Shown here: one piece after another, positions 1-8,549 of the stretch
Position numbering within the stretch: position 1 is the stretch's first letter
Layout: each line of letters starts with the position of its first letter
Assembly (NCBI GenBank): GCA_026706935.1
Contig: JAPOXV010000026.1
Span: 587,721-651,720 of the forward strand
Length of the DNA: 64,000 nucleotides
Reading direction: 5' to 3'
From: Gammaproteobacteria bacterium
Lineage (GTDB): Bacteria > Pseudomonadota > Gammaproteobacteria > Pseudomonadales > Azotimanducaceae
Translations under genes and position numbers: made by a program
The notes under the pieces: generated by a model
The model's database searches: none
What the model saw: the letters and a program-made list of their open reading frames with translations, nothing else
Told to the model about the DNA's origin: nothing

Positions 1-1
1 C

Positions 2-460
2 AACAAGGCTGCGGTGGTCGCATCGGAAGATCTGACCGCCGCGTTTAATCGGCCGAAACCGTGGGGACGCGGTTTCAACCGACGCATGGGTTCCTGGGCG
101 AAAGGCGTGCTCGCCGAAGCGTTGGAATCCGTGACGGCGCAGCGTTCAGCCAGCCATGTGCTGGTGAACGCCGCTTACAGTTCGCAAGTCAGTAGTCGAA
201 CCGGTCGCCTGGAAGGCGAACGGCATGGCGACCGCTTCATCACCCCTGCTGGTGAGGTGCTGCGTAGCGACGTGAATGCTGCCCGTAACGTCCTGAGCCG
301 AATCAATGACCCTGACATCAAGCGGTATACACCGTTCAGCGAGGTTCGAACGATTCTGTTAAGACGTTACTCCGGCGGAGAACTGCCCGTCAAGCGGCTT
401 GAGTTGGGATGGGCGTTACGGCCGATCGTCAACCAAGTGCAGATACAACCCTCTGCGTAG
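2..460 (+). CDS. TnpB-type (IS200/IS605 OrfB) RuvC nuclease, 3' part only
   Basis: The frame is open to the window edge, so the 5' part lies outside. The visible part is the C-terminal end of a TnpB-family RNA-guided nuclease encoded by IS605-type elements. An acidic SEDL segment (Glu codon near 26) matches the RuvC-II glutamate, and SDVNAARNVL (Asp codon at 269-271) matches the RuvC-III aspartate. NAAYSSQ leads into the region where most TnpB proteins carry a four-cysteine zinc ribbon. Here that stretch has no cysteine at all (SSRTG and ITPAG in place of the CxxC knuckles), which matches a TnpB subfamily I recall from cyanobacteria and others. The tail after the RuvC core (ILLRRYSGGELPVKRLEL) is typical of that subfamily. 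No tnpA is visible. Intactness cannot be judged from this fragment. Confidence 0.8.
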   Translation, partial: NKAAVVASEDLTAAFNRPKPWGRGFNRRMGSWAKGVLAEALESVTAQRSASHVLVNAAYSSQVSSRTGRLEGERHGDRFITPAGEVLRSDVNAARNVLSRINDPDIKRYTPFSEVRTILLRRYSGGELPVKRLELGWALRPIVNQVQIQPSA

Positions 461-492
461 AAATAGGCAGGTTTTTAGGGACAGTGTGAGCC

Positions 493-517
493 GACAGGAA
501 GGTTCCTAAGATCTGTC
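493..517. other. Hairpin 3' of tnpB, possible element right end or terminator
   Basis: GACAG at 493-497 can pair with CTGTC at 513-517, and inside it AGGAA (496-500) faces TTCCT (503-507) across a GG loop, so two alternative or nested stems are possible. The structure sits 33 bases after the tnpB stop and touches the stop codon of the convergent hydrolase gene. TnpB elements usually end in a structured right end that also encodes the guide RNA scaffold. This hairpin could be part of that or a bidirectional terminator; the sequence does not decide. Confidence 0.35.
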
Positions 518-1988
518 AGGGATTTTGAGGCGGATTGAAGGAGAACGGAACTCTCAAGTGCTCCGTGTCGATGTCCTGGTCTAGCAAAAATCGGGTTTCG
601 GGTTCAATCAACACATCCGGTACTTGGTGCGAGGTGCCTTCGACTACGACGAGCTGCGATTCCGTAAAGCCCTTTCTCACGGCCTCTGCGTTGGAAATAG
701 GAGTGCGTCCGTCCAAAGTACCCGCGCAGAAGAGGGTTGGCGTACCCGTGATGACTGGCTTTCGGAAATCGTCGCCAAGATCTTCGACGCCGAGTACATC
801 GCCGACGAACGGGAATGGCAGGTTGAAGCTGTCGTCGAGAAGTGCCTGATGACGCTCCACTTCGATTCGACGCATTCGTTCAGGCGTGGCGCCAGACGCG
901 AAGTCCATGGCCAGCATCATGGCGTGCATTCCGGGAGCAGTGAGCCATCGGGCTAGTCGGCTCGAAGAATCACGCAGGTCGCGTTGGGCAAGCTGTCGGA
1001 CCAGTGTCGGTAACCCTTTGATTGCGCGGACGCTACCAAGCGCGCTACCGAGCAAGAGCTGTAGCGCGAATTTACCGATGGGTGCTGCTTGATCGCTTCC
1101 AGGCATCTCAATCCATTCCGATTTCCGCTCGAAGTCATCGAGAACGGATGCAAGTTCCGCGTAAAGATCAGCGAATTCTCCCTTGAGAGCTGGATCTTCC
1201 CGGGCGAGGTCGGTGAGATGGCGGAAGTGACGATCAGTGTTCGAAGGTAGCTTGTGGGTGTCGTTGAGTCCTTCCACAATGCACAGAATCGCTCTCGAGA
1301 CGCGATCACCGTGCTCTCGGAGCACCGTCAATCCCAGGTGCGATCCATAACTCGCACCATGCAAGTTGATGGTCTCGGATCCCAGCGCCCGACGCAGGTC
1401 GTCGACATCGTGTGAGCTTTCGACGGTGTTAAAGTCGTTGAGGTTCACGCCAGCTTCGTTGTAGTACGCCGACAGCCGCTTCGCATTTTCGCGGTGCGCC
1501 ACAAGGAATCCGTCCCGGTCCAGTGGCAAAGCGAGGTTGTAGTTTGGCGACCACGGGTTGACAAGATTCGGGAGGCTTCGCTGACACCCGCGCTGGTCGA
1601 AGGTCACCACGTCACAGATATCGGACAACCGTTCTGCGTGGTCAAAAAAATGCCCTTCGAAGGCACCGATTGCCGCTGCTCCTGGTCCGCCTGCGAGCAC
1701 AACCAGCGGCGGTAAGCCGTAATCCCGTTTCGCCCGCAGCCGAACAAAGGGTAGTGCGAGTGCCGGACTCTCGCTACGGTTACGGCAGGACGGTACCAGA
1801 AGCGTCCCCCGATCGACATCACGATGGCGATTGCTTGCGGAGTGGGTCAACCGCGCCGGCCAAGGACCGACTACGCGATACTCGTCGTCGCGCAGGAGCA
1901 TTCTGTCGCCTGGAAACGAAGGGCGGCGATTGTAGTCCGAGGGATCAATAGTTCGCCTCCCGTAGATTGCGTCGATGAACCGAAGCAA
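516..1988 (-). CDS. Alpha/beta hydrolase of the proline iminopeptidase / TAP type
   Basis: A 490-residue hydrolase resembling the proline iminopeptidase and tripeptidyl-aminopeptidase-like branch of the alpha/beta fold. The oxyanion segment LAGGPG is near residues 98-103 and the DQRG strand near 131-134. The nucleophile elbow GASYGS puts the catalytic serine at about 213. GTLDGRTP supplies the acid (about D426) and GTSHQ the histidine (about H454). A cap region rich in helices lies between about 225 and 400. No convincing signal peptide is seen, so a cytoplasmic or atypically exported enzyme is likely. It would release N-terminal amino acids or hydrolyse small esters or amides. It stands alone, convergent with the tnpB fragment and divergent from the dioxygenase at 2165. 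Confidence 0.8.
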   Translation of the reverse strand: MLRFIDAIYGRRTIDPSDYNRRPSFPGDRMLLRDDEYRVVGPWPARLTHSASNRHRDVDRGTLLVPSCRNRSESPALALPFVRLRAKRDYGLPPLVVLAGGPGAAAIGAFEGHFFDHAERLSDICDVVTFDQRGCQRSLPNLVNPWSPNYNLALPLDRDGFLVAHRENAKRLSAYYNEAGVNLNDFNTVESSHDVDDLRRALGSETINLHGASYGSHLGLTVLREHGDRVSRAILCIVEGLNDTHKLPSNTDRHFRHLTDLAREDPALKGEFADLYAELASVLDDFERKSEWIEMPGSDQAAPIGKFALQLLLGSALGSVRAIKGLPTLVRQLAQRDLRDSSSRLARWLTAPGMHAMMLAMDFASGATPERMRRIEVERHQALLDDSFNLPFPFVGDVLGVEDLGDDFRKPVITGTPTLFCAGTLDGRTPISNAEAVRKGFTESQLVVVEGTSHQVPDVLIEPETRFLLDQDIDTEHLRVPFSFNPPQNP

Positions 1989-2164
1989 GTGGTCGATTTA
2001 CCGAATCTATCCAGATCCTTGCGTTCATGAAGCCACTCTGTCTGTGCACGCAATACTGTACTCGGTTCTTCAGGTTTAGAATGCCGTCGCTAGGAACGGT
2101 TCCGATTAACAACGACGCGTGAACTGACCTAGTCCGTCCATATCTCAGCGTTGAGGATCAGCCA

Positions 2165-3028
2165 TTGATCACAGCACGTCAGGTAGAGCAATACAAAACC
2201 GACGGTTATGTCGTCGTTGAGAAATTGATCGATGTTGAAACGCTAAACGAACTTCGGCAAGTGACCGATGACCTCGTCGCACACGCGCGCAACACAACTG
2301 AGCATACCTCTACACTTGATCTTGATCCATCTCATACGCCAGAAAGGCCTTTGGTGAGACGGATCAAACATCCATTCTTTGCGCATCCTTTCTATCAATC
2401 AATCGCGGCGTATCCACCGATCATGACTGTTCTAAGCGAGTTGATTGGAGGCGATATTCGGCTACGGACAGGAGGTAAGGTCAATCTAAAACTCGCTGGC
2501 GATGGCGCAGCCGTGGAATGGCATCAGGATTGGGCGTTTTACCCACACACCAATCAAGATGTGTTAGCGGTAGGTATGTTGCTAGATGACATGGGGGCAG
2601 ACAATGGTCCACTTTTGGTATTACCTGGTAGCCATAAAGGTCCGATTCACAACCACCATAGTCAAGGTCTATTCTGTGGAGCGATCGACGTCGAGCGCGA
2701 AAGTCTAGATGTCTCAGCGGCACGGGAATTACACGCACCTGCGGGTTCGATCACCGTACACCATGCTCGCTTAGTTCACGGTTCAGCTGTCAATCGTTCG
2801 ACCAGAGCGCGAAGAATCTTGTTTTACGTATACGCAGCCTGTGACGCTTGGCCGCTAATGGGAATCAGTGACCTGGATGAGTTTGACGGAATGATCATGC
2901 ACGGCGAATCCACGTTGAACGCTCGAATGGAGGATGTACCGGTGCGTATGCCGTTGCCAGCAGCTACCAATCAGGGATCAATCTACGAGAATCAACGCAC
3001 GTTGGAAAACAAGTACTTCCTGGCATAG
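2165..3028 (+). CDS. Phytanoyl-CoA dioxygenase (PhyH) family Fe(II)/2-oxoglutarate oxygenase
   Basis: A 287-residue non-haem iron oxygenase. The metal triad is visible: HxD in EWHQDWAF (about H120 and D122) and the distal histidine in RLVHGSAVNRS (about H205). Arginines just after it are placed to bind 2-oxoglutarate. LLVLPGSHKGP between them is a hallmark of the PhyH family. Such enzymes hydroxylate small molecules, and the substrate cannot be predicted from sequence. The start ATCGATCA... uses TTG at 2165 ahead of ATCACAGCACG; no strong upstream alternative exists. It is followed after 41 bases by a sulfatase on the same strand, so the two are probably cotranscribed and act on one substrate. 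A second PhyH protein is encoded on the opposite strand at 6745. Confidence 0.85.
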   Translation: MITARQVEQYKTDGYVVVEKLIDVETLNELRQVTDDLVAHARNTTEHTSTLDLDPSHTPERPLVRRIKHPFFAHPFYQSIAAYPPIMTVLSELIGGDIRLRTGGKVNLKLAGDGAAVEWHQDWAFYPHTNQDVLAVGMLLDDMGADNGPLLVLPGSHKGPIHNHHSQGLFCGAIDVERESLDVSAARELHAPAGSITVHHARLVHGSAVNRSTRARRILFYVYAACDAWPLMGISDLDEFDGMIMHGESTLNARMEDVPVRMPLPAATNQGSIYENQRTLENKYFLA

Positions 3029-3069
3029 TCAGTCGGCAATTTGGTTCGTCAGCAAGCGGTGTAATCGGT

Positions 3070-4563
3070 ATGAGCGCCAAACCCAATATCGTTTTCATAT
3101 TCCCGGATCAGCAACGAGGTGACGTCGTCGGTTTTGCCGGTAATCCGGTCGTCAAAACCCCAAATCTTGATCGCTTTGCCGCTGAAAGCGTCAGTTTCAG
3201 CCGATGCATTACGAATTCGCCTGTTTGTATGCCTGCCAGAATGTCAATCATGTCAGGCAAACACCCATGCCAGCACGGTATGTGGGCTAACAATGTTGAC
3301 GGTAATCCGGAACAACCCAATCATGTACGAAATATCCGAGACGCCGGTTACCGAACCGCGCAGGTTGGAAAAGTTCATCTTCACGTGCGCACACCCGGCG
3401 ACGGCCATTCTCGTGAACACGCACACAAAATGCATGCTTGGGGCTTCGACGATACGCACGAATTGCGTGACATCATGGCGTACGCCGTCGCGGACTGCTA
3501 CTACACGGACTTTTTGCGTGAAAAAGGCACGCTAGAGCCGTTTCGAAATTACATGCGTCTGATCGTTCGAGGGGAAAATCAAGGGACCTTATTGCCTTGG
3601 GAAACGCCACCGAGCGCATTGCCCGATGAACAAAGCTTGGATATGTATACCGCTAACAGTGCCGGTAAGTGGATCGAAGAATACGACGACGATAAGCCGT
3701 TCTATTTACAGGTCATGTTCCCAGGTCCTCACAATCCGTTTGATTCAAGTGCAGCCGATCGCGCGCTCTACGATCCAGAAGATATGCCGTTGTCAATCGT
3801 CGCCCGAACCGAAGGACCGGTTTCTCGACAGGTCGAGCGCAGCCGAAAAAGCGGGGGTCTTGCTCATATGACACCAAGCCAGGATCGGCTTATGCGCCTT
3901 TACTACTATGCCAAGGTCACCCATATCGACCGCGGCATTGGTTTGGTGTTGGGTGCACTTGAGAAAAGGGGTGTGTTAGACGATACATGGGTGATTTACA
4001 CATCAGATCATGGCGAAATGTTGGGTGATCACCGGTGTCGAAATAAAGCACTGTTCTACGAGGGGGCACTTACGGTCCCGCTATGCATACGTCCACCTGG
4101 CGGTGTCACTGGTTGGCGCACGTCCGCGCTGACCGATCACCTCGACGTCGTTGAAACGATGTTGGAAATCGCCGGTGCGGCAACATTGGATGGTGAGGAA
4201 TTGAGATCCTCGTTAGTGAGCAAGATTGCGAACGGAGCCGCCGCCGAGGATGCCCACGTAGGTAAAGACGTAGCGTTCAGCGAAGTGCGCCTGTTTTCGA
4301 TGGTGCGTAGCGATCAACACAAGCTAACAGTCGATTCACTGACGCGAGAGCCTTTAGAGCTCTACGACATGGAGTCAGATCCTGAAGAACTCAAGAATCT
4401 TGTTGACGATCCAGCGTTCGAAGGTGTCCGTAGAGATCTGACGGAAGGTCATCTGAATGGGCTTCTCGATCGGCTTGATCACGAAAAAGTCCAGAAGTAT
4501 CAAGCCACTTTAAAAGCAAATCCGAATCGTGGCGGTTGGAGAGCGATCGAACAAGCGGCATAA
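3070..4563 (+). CDS. Type I sulfatase (formylglycine-dependent arylsulfatase family)
   Basis: A 497-residue sulfatase. The N-terminus PNIVFIFPDQQRGD is the alkaline-phosphatase-superfamily metal strand. The maturation motif CxPxR reads SPVCMPARMSIMSGKHP, with C53 the residue to be oxidised to formylglycine. SDHGE, near residue 313, supplies further metal ligands. The C-terminal part (ELYDMESDPEELKNL) is the usual sulfatase tail. No signal peptide is visible, so it probably acts in the cytoplasm on an imported sulfated sugar or small sulfate ester. Activity needs a formylglycine-generating enzyme or anSME encoded elsewhere. The FGE-like protein at 59236 lacks the catalytic cysteines and is unlikely to serve. 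Gene context (dioxygenase, Gfo/Idh, isomerase, aldolase) points to carbohydrate catabolism. Confidence 0.92.
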   Translation: MSAKPNIVFIFPDQQRGDVVGFAGNPVVKTPNLDRFAAESVSFSRCITNSPVCMPARMSIMSGKHPCQHGMWANNVDGNPEQPNHVRNIRDAGYRTAQVGKVHLHVRTPGDGHSREHAHKMHAWGFDDTHELRDIMAYAVADCYYTDFLREKGTLEPFRNYMRLIVRGENQGTLLPWETPPSALPDEQSLDMYTANSAGKWIEEYDDDKPFYLQVMFPGPHNPFDSSAADRALYDPEDMPLSIVARTEGPVSRQVERSRKSGGLAHMTPSQDRLMRLYYYAKVTHIDRGIGLVLGALEKRGVLDDTWVIYTSDHGEMLGDHRCRNKALFYEGALTVPLCIRPPGGVTGWRTSALTDHLDVVETMLEIAGAATLDGEELRSSLVSKIANGAAAEDAHVGKDVAFSEVRLFSMVRSDQHKLTVDSLTREPLELYDMESDPEELKNLVDDPAFEGVRRDLTEGHLNGLLDRLDHEKVQKYQATLKANPNRGGWRAIEQAA

Positions 4564-4664
4564 CGGGCGCGACCGGATCCATATCTCTTTCGACTTCTAG
4601 CGAGGTCGATACCACTGAAAGCGTTAAGTAGCCTTGGTGCCCTTACGACGAGAACAAAGTAAAT

Positions 4665-5879
4665 TCAATAGCGTTCGATTGGACGACTGTATTTAGCTTC
4701 GTAATCCTCATGGACCATGCGCTCGTAGTCCGTCATGTTTAGCAACGGCAGTTGCACCGGTACCGCACCGTCGCCTTGAAGGCTAGACTCGTAAATCGCC
4801 ATTGCCATTTCGACGTCTTTTCGACCGCCAGCACTGTACTCGGCAGGTTCGTCGTTTAGAGCAGCGTTGACGATGCTCATGATTTCATCAGCGTGACCTA
4901 CTGACCAATCATCGATGGCGTGGTCTCGAAAACGGTTCTCGAACACGATCTCGGGCTTCGTATGAACGACAATGCGTTGAAGTACGTCTACGCCGTCAAT
5001 GGTTCGCCGTTCGGTATGTACCGGGATTTCATCCCATGATTCCCCGGTTATCAACCTTAGAGGTAGATCGGGTCCAAAGTAATCGTGATCGAGAATGCTG
5101 CCCAGTGTACCGGTGATTTGACAGAATTTCTGCAGCTCACCTAAACGAGAGGTCTCGTAAATACCAGTCGCGCCACTCCGGAACTCGATCATTGCGTGAG
5201 CCCAGTCTTCGTGTACGCGATTTGGATCAGAGTGGTATTTCTTAACTATTGCAGAAATTTGTTGCGGTTCACTCTGCGCGTATAAACGCAATTGCGATAG
5301 ACGATGTGCACCCATGTCCATGCACATCCCAGATGTGCGACCAAAACTTGATATTGGACGCCCAAGGCCTTTGGGTGTGACGTTTCGTTCGAAGGGCACT
5401 TGGCGTTTCGGCTCGTTGAAATACACTCGAAGGATGTCGCCAAGAATTCCTTTTTCGATGAGTTTCAGGATCATCCGCTGCTTCGGCATACGGAAGTAGT
5501 TCTCTGCGACTTCGAACTGCACGCCATTGCGACGGCAGGTGTCAATGATGAGGTCGCAACAGGCTAGCGTAAGAGCCATTGGCTTTTCCACCATCACGTG
5601 CTTGCCTTGTTCGGCAAGCTGACACGCGAGAACATGGTGTGTCGGGTCACCTGTCACAATGTCGACCACTAGGATGTCCTTATGACGGTCGAGCATTTCG
5701 TCGATACTGGTGTAGTGCGGTACACCGTACTGTGCACCTGCGGCAGCCGCGATATCTTCGACCATATCGCACAAAGCCACGAATTCGATATCGCCTCGTT
5801 TAGACAGTTCGCTGAGTGTGGGTAAATGCCACTTTTGCGCCGGATTGCCGCAGCCTAATAACGCAACCTTCGCTTTCAC
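4665..5879 (-). CDS. Gfo/Idh/MocA-family NAD(P)-dependent oxidoreductase
   Basis: A 404-residue sugar or inositol dehydrogenase-like protein. The Rossmann nucleotide-binding motif is at the N-terminus (VALLGCGNPAQKWHLP, residues about 5-20) and the family EKP motif is at about 98-100 (MVEKPMALT), whose lysine takes part in catalysis. The C-terminal half is the alpha/beta substrate domain, and MGAHRLSQL supplies the usual second-half histidine. It is the last gene of the minus-strand run and its start overlaps the preceding isomerase by four bases (ATGA), indicating translational coupling. The likely role is oxidation or reduction of a sugar or sugar acid in the same pathway as the kinase and aldolase upstream. 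The exact substrate is unknown. Confidence 0.88.
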   Translation of the reverse strand: MKAKVALLGCGNPAQKWHLPTLSELSKRGDIEFVALCDMVEDIAAAAGAQYGVPHYTSIDEMLDRHKDILVVDIVTGDPTHHVLACQLAEQGKHVMVEKPMALTLACCDLIIDTCRRNGVQFEVAENYFRMPKQRMILKLIEKGILGDILRVYFNEPKRQVPFERNVTPKGLGRPISSFGRTSGMCMDMGAHRLSQLRLYAQSEPQQISAIVKKYHSDPNRVHEDWAHAMIEFRSGATGIYETSRLGELQKFCQITGTLGSILDHDYFGPDLPLRLITGESWDEIPVHTERRTIDGVDVLQRIVVHTKPEIVFENRFRDHAIDDWSVGHADEIMSIVNAALNDEPAEYSAGGRKDVEMAMAIYESSLQGDGAVPVQLPLLNMTDYERMVHEDYEAKYSRPIERY

Positions 5880-6721
5880 TGATGTGCCTGATGTTTGGTT
5901 GCGAAATGACGAAGCATGTCCGCGGCACCAGGGACCTGGTCCTCTGACAGACCGTGGAGAATCACGGATACGTCAAACGGCAATCCACAAAGCAACTTGA
6001 CGTAGTGGTCATAGTCAAGTTTGCCAGTACCAGCGGCAAGATGTCCAGCGTCGCCACCGTGGTCCAAATCCTTTCCGTGCGCAATCGCGATGTGTTCTCC
6101 CAGCAAATCAAACGCCTCGTCCAAAACCTCTGTCATACGCGACAAATCGTTTTCTCCAAAGATGTTCGCTGCATCCATTACTACCTTTAGGTTTGGCGAA
6201 CGCATTTCGTCGATGAGACGACGACTTTTTTTCGCGTCACTCGCAACGTTATTGAACTCCGGTTCGAATGCGATAGTCACACCAGCCGCTTCAGCAATCG
6301 GTAACACCTTTTCAAGTGTTGAACACAAAACACGCCACGTCCCTTCAGTGGCGTTATCGGGATGGTGTCGCCACATGCTCTCGGGGTCTCGTGATCCAGT
6401 GCAGGTCGCAATCACAGACGTGCCGACGTGCTCACAAGCTGAAATTAGCACCGATAACCGGTCGATGGCTTGCTGACGTTTTTCCGGGTCGACATGGACC
6501 ATGTTGACGGGTCCACCTAATGCGGCGATGACCATCTTGCGTTTGTCGATCTCGTCGCGAATGTGGGGGCCTGCTGATTCGATCTTCTCTTCGAGTGGAC
6601 CTTGAAGATGAGCACTGCTCATATTGAATTGGAGGTGCCTTATATCGTGAGCCAGAATGGCATCAAGTGATTCCTCCAGCGAGGTCCGCTTGAAATGCCC
6701 TGACATGATCCCTACTTGCAT
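5876..6721 (-). CDS. Sugar phosphate isomerase/epimerase-like TIM-barrel protein
   Basis: A 281-residue xylose-isomerase-like TIM-barrel protein (AP endonuclease 2 family). Conserved barrel-edge acids and histidines are seen in TIAFEPEFNNV, VVMDAANIF and IAHGKD, the positions that bind the divalent metal in this superfamily. In four-carbon acid sugar pathways an isomerase of related fold (OtnI, a hydroxypyruvate-isomerase relative) works next to a DUF1537 kinase and class II aldolase, both encoded just upstream here. That makes a tetronate isomerase role attractive but unproven. It overlaps the downstream Gfo/Idh gene by four bases and lies 23 bases after the PhyH gene. Confidence 0.8.
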   Translation of the reverse strand: MQVGIMSGHFKRTSLEESLDAILAHDIRHLQFNMSSAHLQGPLEEKIESAGPHIRDEIDKRKMVIAALGGPVNMVHVDPEKRQQAIDRLSVLISACEHVGTSVIATCTGSRDPESMWRHHPDNATEGTWRVLCSTLEKVLPIAEAAGVTIAFEPEFNNVASDAKKSRRLIDEMRSPNLKVVMDAANIFGENDLSRMTEVLDEAFDLLGEHIAIAHGKDLDHGGDAGHLAAGTGKLDYDHYVKLLCGLPFDVSVILHGLSEDQVPGAADMLRHFATKHQAHQ

Positions 6722-6744
6722 GGTTTTACCTTATTGTCTCGTGC

Positions 6745-7818
6745 CTAGCTCGGTAAATCAGGTTGATTCATGAGGAGTTCAGTGATCTCCCGCTGTTGAC
6801 GTAAATTCAGCTGTTCATAGACGCTCGACGCTTGCCATCGCTTGCATGCGGGTCGGGTATCTCGTTTCGGAATCACATCTGCTGTTTGAAACGATTGCAG
6901 CATCGCAGCACGCTTGTGTTCGCTGTGATTGAACCCCGCCCGGTGCCAAGTCCGGGCATCGTAAAGGACGATACTTCCTGCAGGGGCTTCGACGACATCC
7001 GCCTCGGGGCCACTGTATGGTCTCGCGTTCGGTGGACCGCCAAACCGCGCGGGGTTCCATTCGGGAGGCGGGTTGTCGGCAGTATGCGAACCTAGTTTGT
7101 ATGCTGTCGCGCCGTTTTCTTTTTTGAAATCTGACACACAAACGTTGCGTTGTACTGCCTTAATGGGTCCTTTACGGTCGGCTACGAGATTACCACCGAC
7201 CGACGGAATATAGGGGATATCGGAATGCCAACCTTGAACCCTACTCTCGCCGTCGTACGGTCTTAATACGGCAAATCCTGGTGGGTGTCCTAAATGGAGA
7301 TCTCGAGTCTGCATGTATTGGCGAATCAACCAGAGCGAGATTGGCTCGCTGATCGCTTGACCGACAGCGACGTCTTGACAGATCTTGGGCGAGTCGTTAT
7401 TCATCTCTAGATGCTCATATGCGTCCGAGCCAGCGACGCGTTGCAAGTTGTCGACGACGCCTTCAGTAAGGATGCAAGTCAGACAAACCCAACCTTCCTT
7501 CTTCAGATGTTTGAGGTACTCGGAGGGGAGTTTTTCCGGTCCGTGGTCTATGCTGAAGTTCCTGATTTCGCCATCGACTGCGACAAGACACCGCCCATTT
7601 TCGAATTTGGCATCTAGGGGCTTTAGGGAAGCGACATGCTGAAGCCCGTTAGGATCAAAGTCCCAAATGACCTGGTCATCCGCTTCTTCACGTAAGACCA
7701 GGTCACCGGCGTCGTTTAACCCGAGCATTGCACCGTCTTCGGAGGTAAGGTACTTAAAGTGATGAGTCGGTCGCTTGACGCGAACAACGCGTTCCTGGAA
7801 TTCCTTCTGAACTGTCAT
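6745..7818 (-). CDS. Second phytanoyl-CoA dioxygenase-family oxygenase, with N-terminal extension
   Basis: A 357-residue Fe(II)/2-oxoglutarate oxygenase. The HxD pair is in GWHSDIPYIP (about H198 and D200), the distal histidine is in ARTWHRAGFNHS (about H292), and an arginine about eleven residues later fits 2-oxoglutarate binding. A segment resembling KLGSHTADN stands where PhyH enzymes have PGSH. The first 90 residues form an extension not needed for the core fold. It differs strongly from the 287-residue PhyH protein at 2165, so the two are not a recent duplication. It sits inside the kinase-aldolase-isomerase run and probably modifies the pathway substrate or an ether or ester linkage before entry. 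Confidence 0.82.
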   Translation of the reverse strand: MTVQKEFQERVVRVKRPTHHFKYLTSEDGAMLGLNDAGDLVLREEADDQVIWDFDPNGLQHVASLKPLDAKFENGRCLVAVDGEIRNFSIDHGPEKLPSEYLKHLKKEGWVCLTCILTEGVVDNLQRVAGSDAYEHLEMNNDSPKICQDVAVGQAISEPISLWLIRQYMQTRDLHLGHPPGFAVLRPYDGESRVQGWHSDIPYIPSVGGNLVADRKGPIKAVQRNVCVSDFKKENGATAYKLGSHTADNPPPEWNPARFGGPPNARPYSGPEADVVEAPAGSIVLYDARTWHRAGFNHSEHKRAAMLQSFQTADVIPKRDTRPACKRWQASSVYEQLNLRQQREITELLMNQPDLPS

Positions 7819-7878
7819 GTTCGTCTCTATAGGAGTGAGCTAGTGAATCCGTTCGTCATGATCTAGGGTCAGAATCGT

Positions 7879-8535
7879 TCACCCGTTCCTGCCGTATTGT
7901 TTTTCTTCCGCTCGATGGTGGAAGGCATACCACTCCTGATCAGTTAGATGTCGCGGTTCGCCCAGAGCTTTTGAAAGTACATATTGTCTGCACATAATCT
8001 CCAATCGTTGCGCTGTCTTAACCGCACGTCGCAACGTGGGACCTCTACAGATCATCCCGTGATTTCCGAGTAGGCAAGCCGTTCGATCAGTAAGAGCCGC
8101 CGCCGCATCGTCCGCGAGTGCTTGCGTCCCGAAGGTCGAATATGGGACGCAAGGGACATCGTTACCGCCGAACACGCCTACTAAATAGTGAAATCCCGGC
8201 AGCGCGGTTACATGACTTGAAACTGCCACGCAGTAGTCTGAGTGAGTATGCACAATCGCGTGTGCTTCGTCGTGTTTTTCGTAAATACGAGCATGCATCC
8301 GCCACTCTGACGAGGGTTTAAGATCACCGAGGTACGCGCCATCAAACGCAGTGTTGACGATTGAGTCCACCGAAATTGTCTCAGCCGAAGCGCCGTTTTG
8401 AGATATCAGCATTCTGTCGCCGAACCGGACACTCAGGTTCCCTGAAGACATCTCGTTCAAGCCGAGGACTTCTACCTTCTTGTAGTGCTCGACGAGTTGC
8501 TCACGTAGTTGGTTCTCATCGCTAGTGTTTGCCAT
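7879..8535 (-). CDS. Class II aldolase/adducin-family protein (L-fuculose-P aldolase / OtnC type)
   Basis: A 218-residue zinc aldolase-fold protein. Zinc ligands are visible: HTHSDY (about H97 and H99) and GNHGMI (about H159). The catalytic acid is in SSEWRMH (about E77). LISQNGAS near 44-50 is the phosphate-binding segment. Members either cleave sugar-1-phosphates or, as OtnC, decarboxylate 3-oxo-tetronate 4-phosphate to dihydroxyacetone phosphate. The neighbouring DUF1537 kinase gene, 14 bases upstream on the same strand, is the classic partner of OtnC, so the decarboxylase role is favoured by context. Sequence alone does not separate the two. Confidence 0.88.
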   Translation of the reverse strand: MANTSDENQLREQLVEHYKKVEVLGLNEMSSGNLSVRFGDRMLISQNGASAETISVDSIVNTAFDGAYLGDLKPSSEWRMHARIYEKHDEAHAIVHTHSDYCVAVSSHVTALPGFHYLVGVFGGNDVPCVPYSTFGTQALADDAAAALTDRTACLLGNHGMICRGPTLRRAVKTAQRLEIMCRQYVLSKALGEPRHLTDQEWYAFHHRAEEKQYGRNG

Positions 8536-8549
8536 ATAGATTCTTAATC

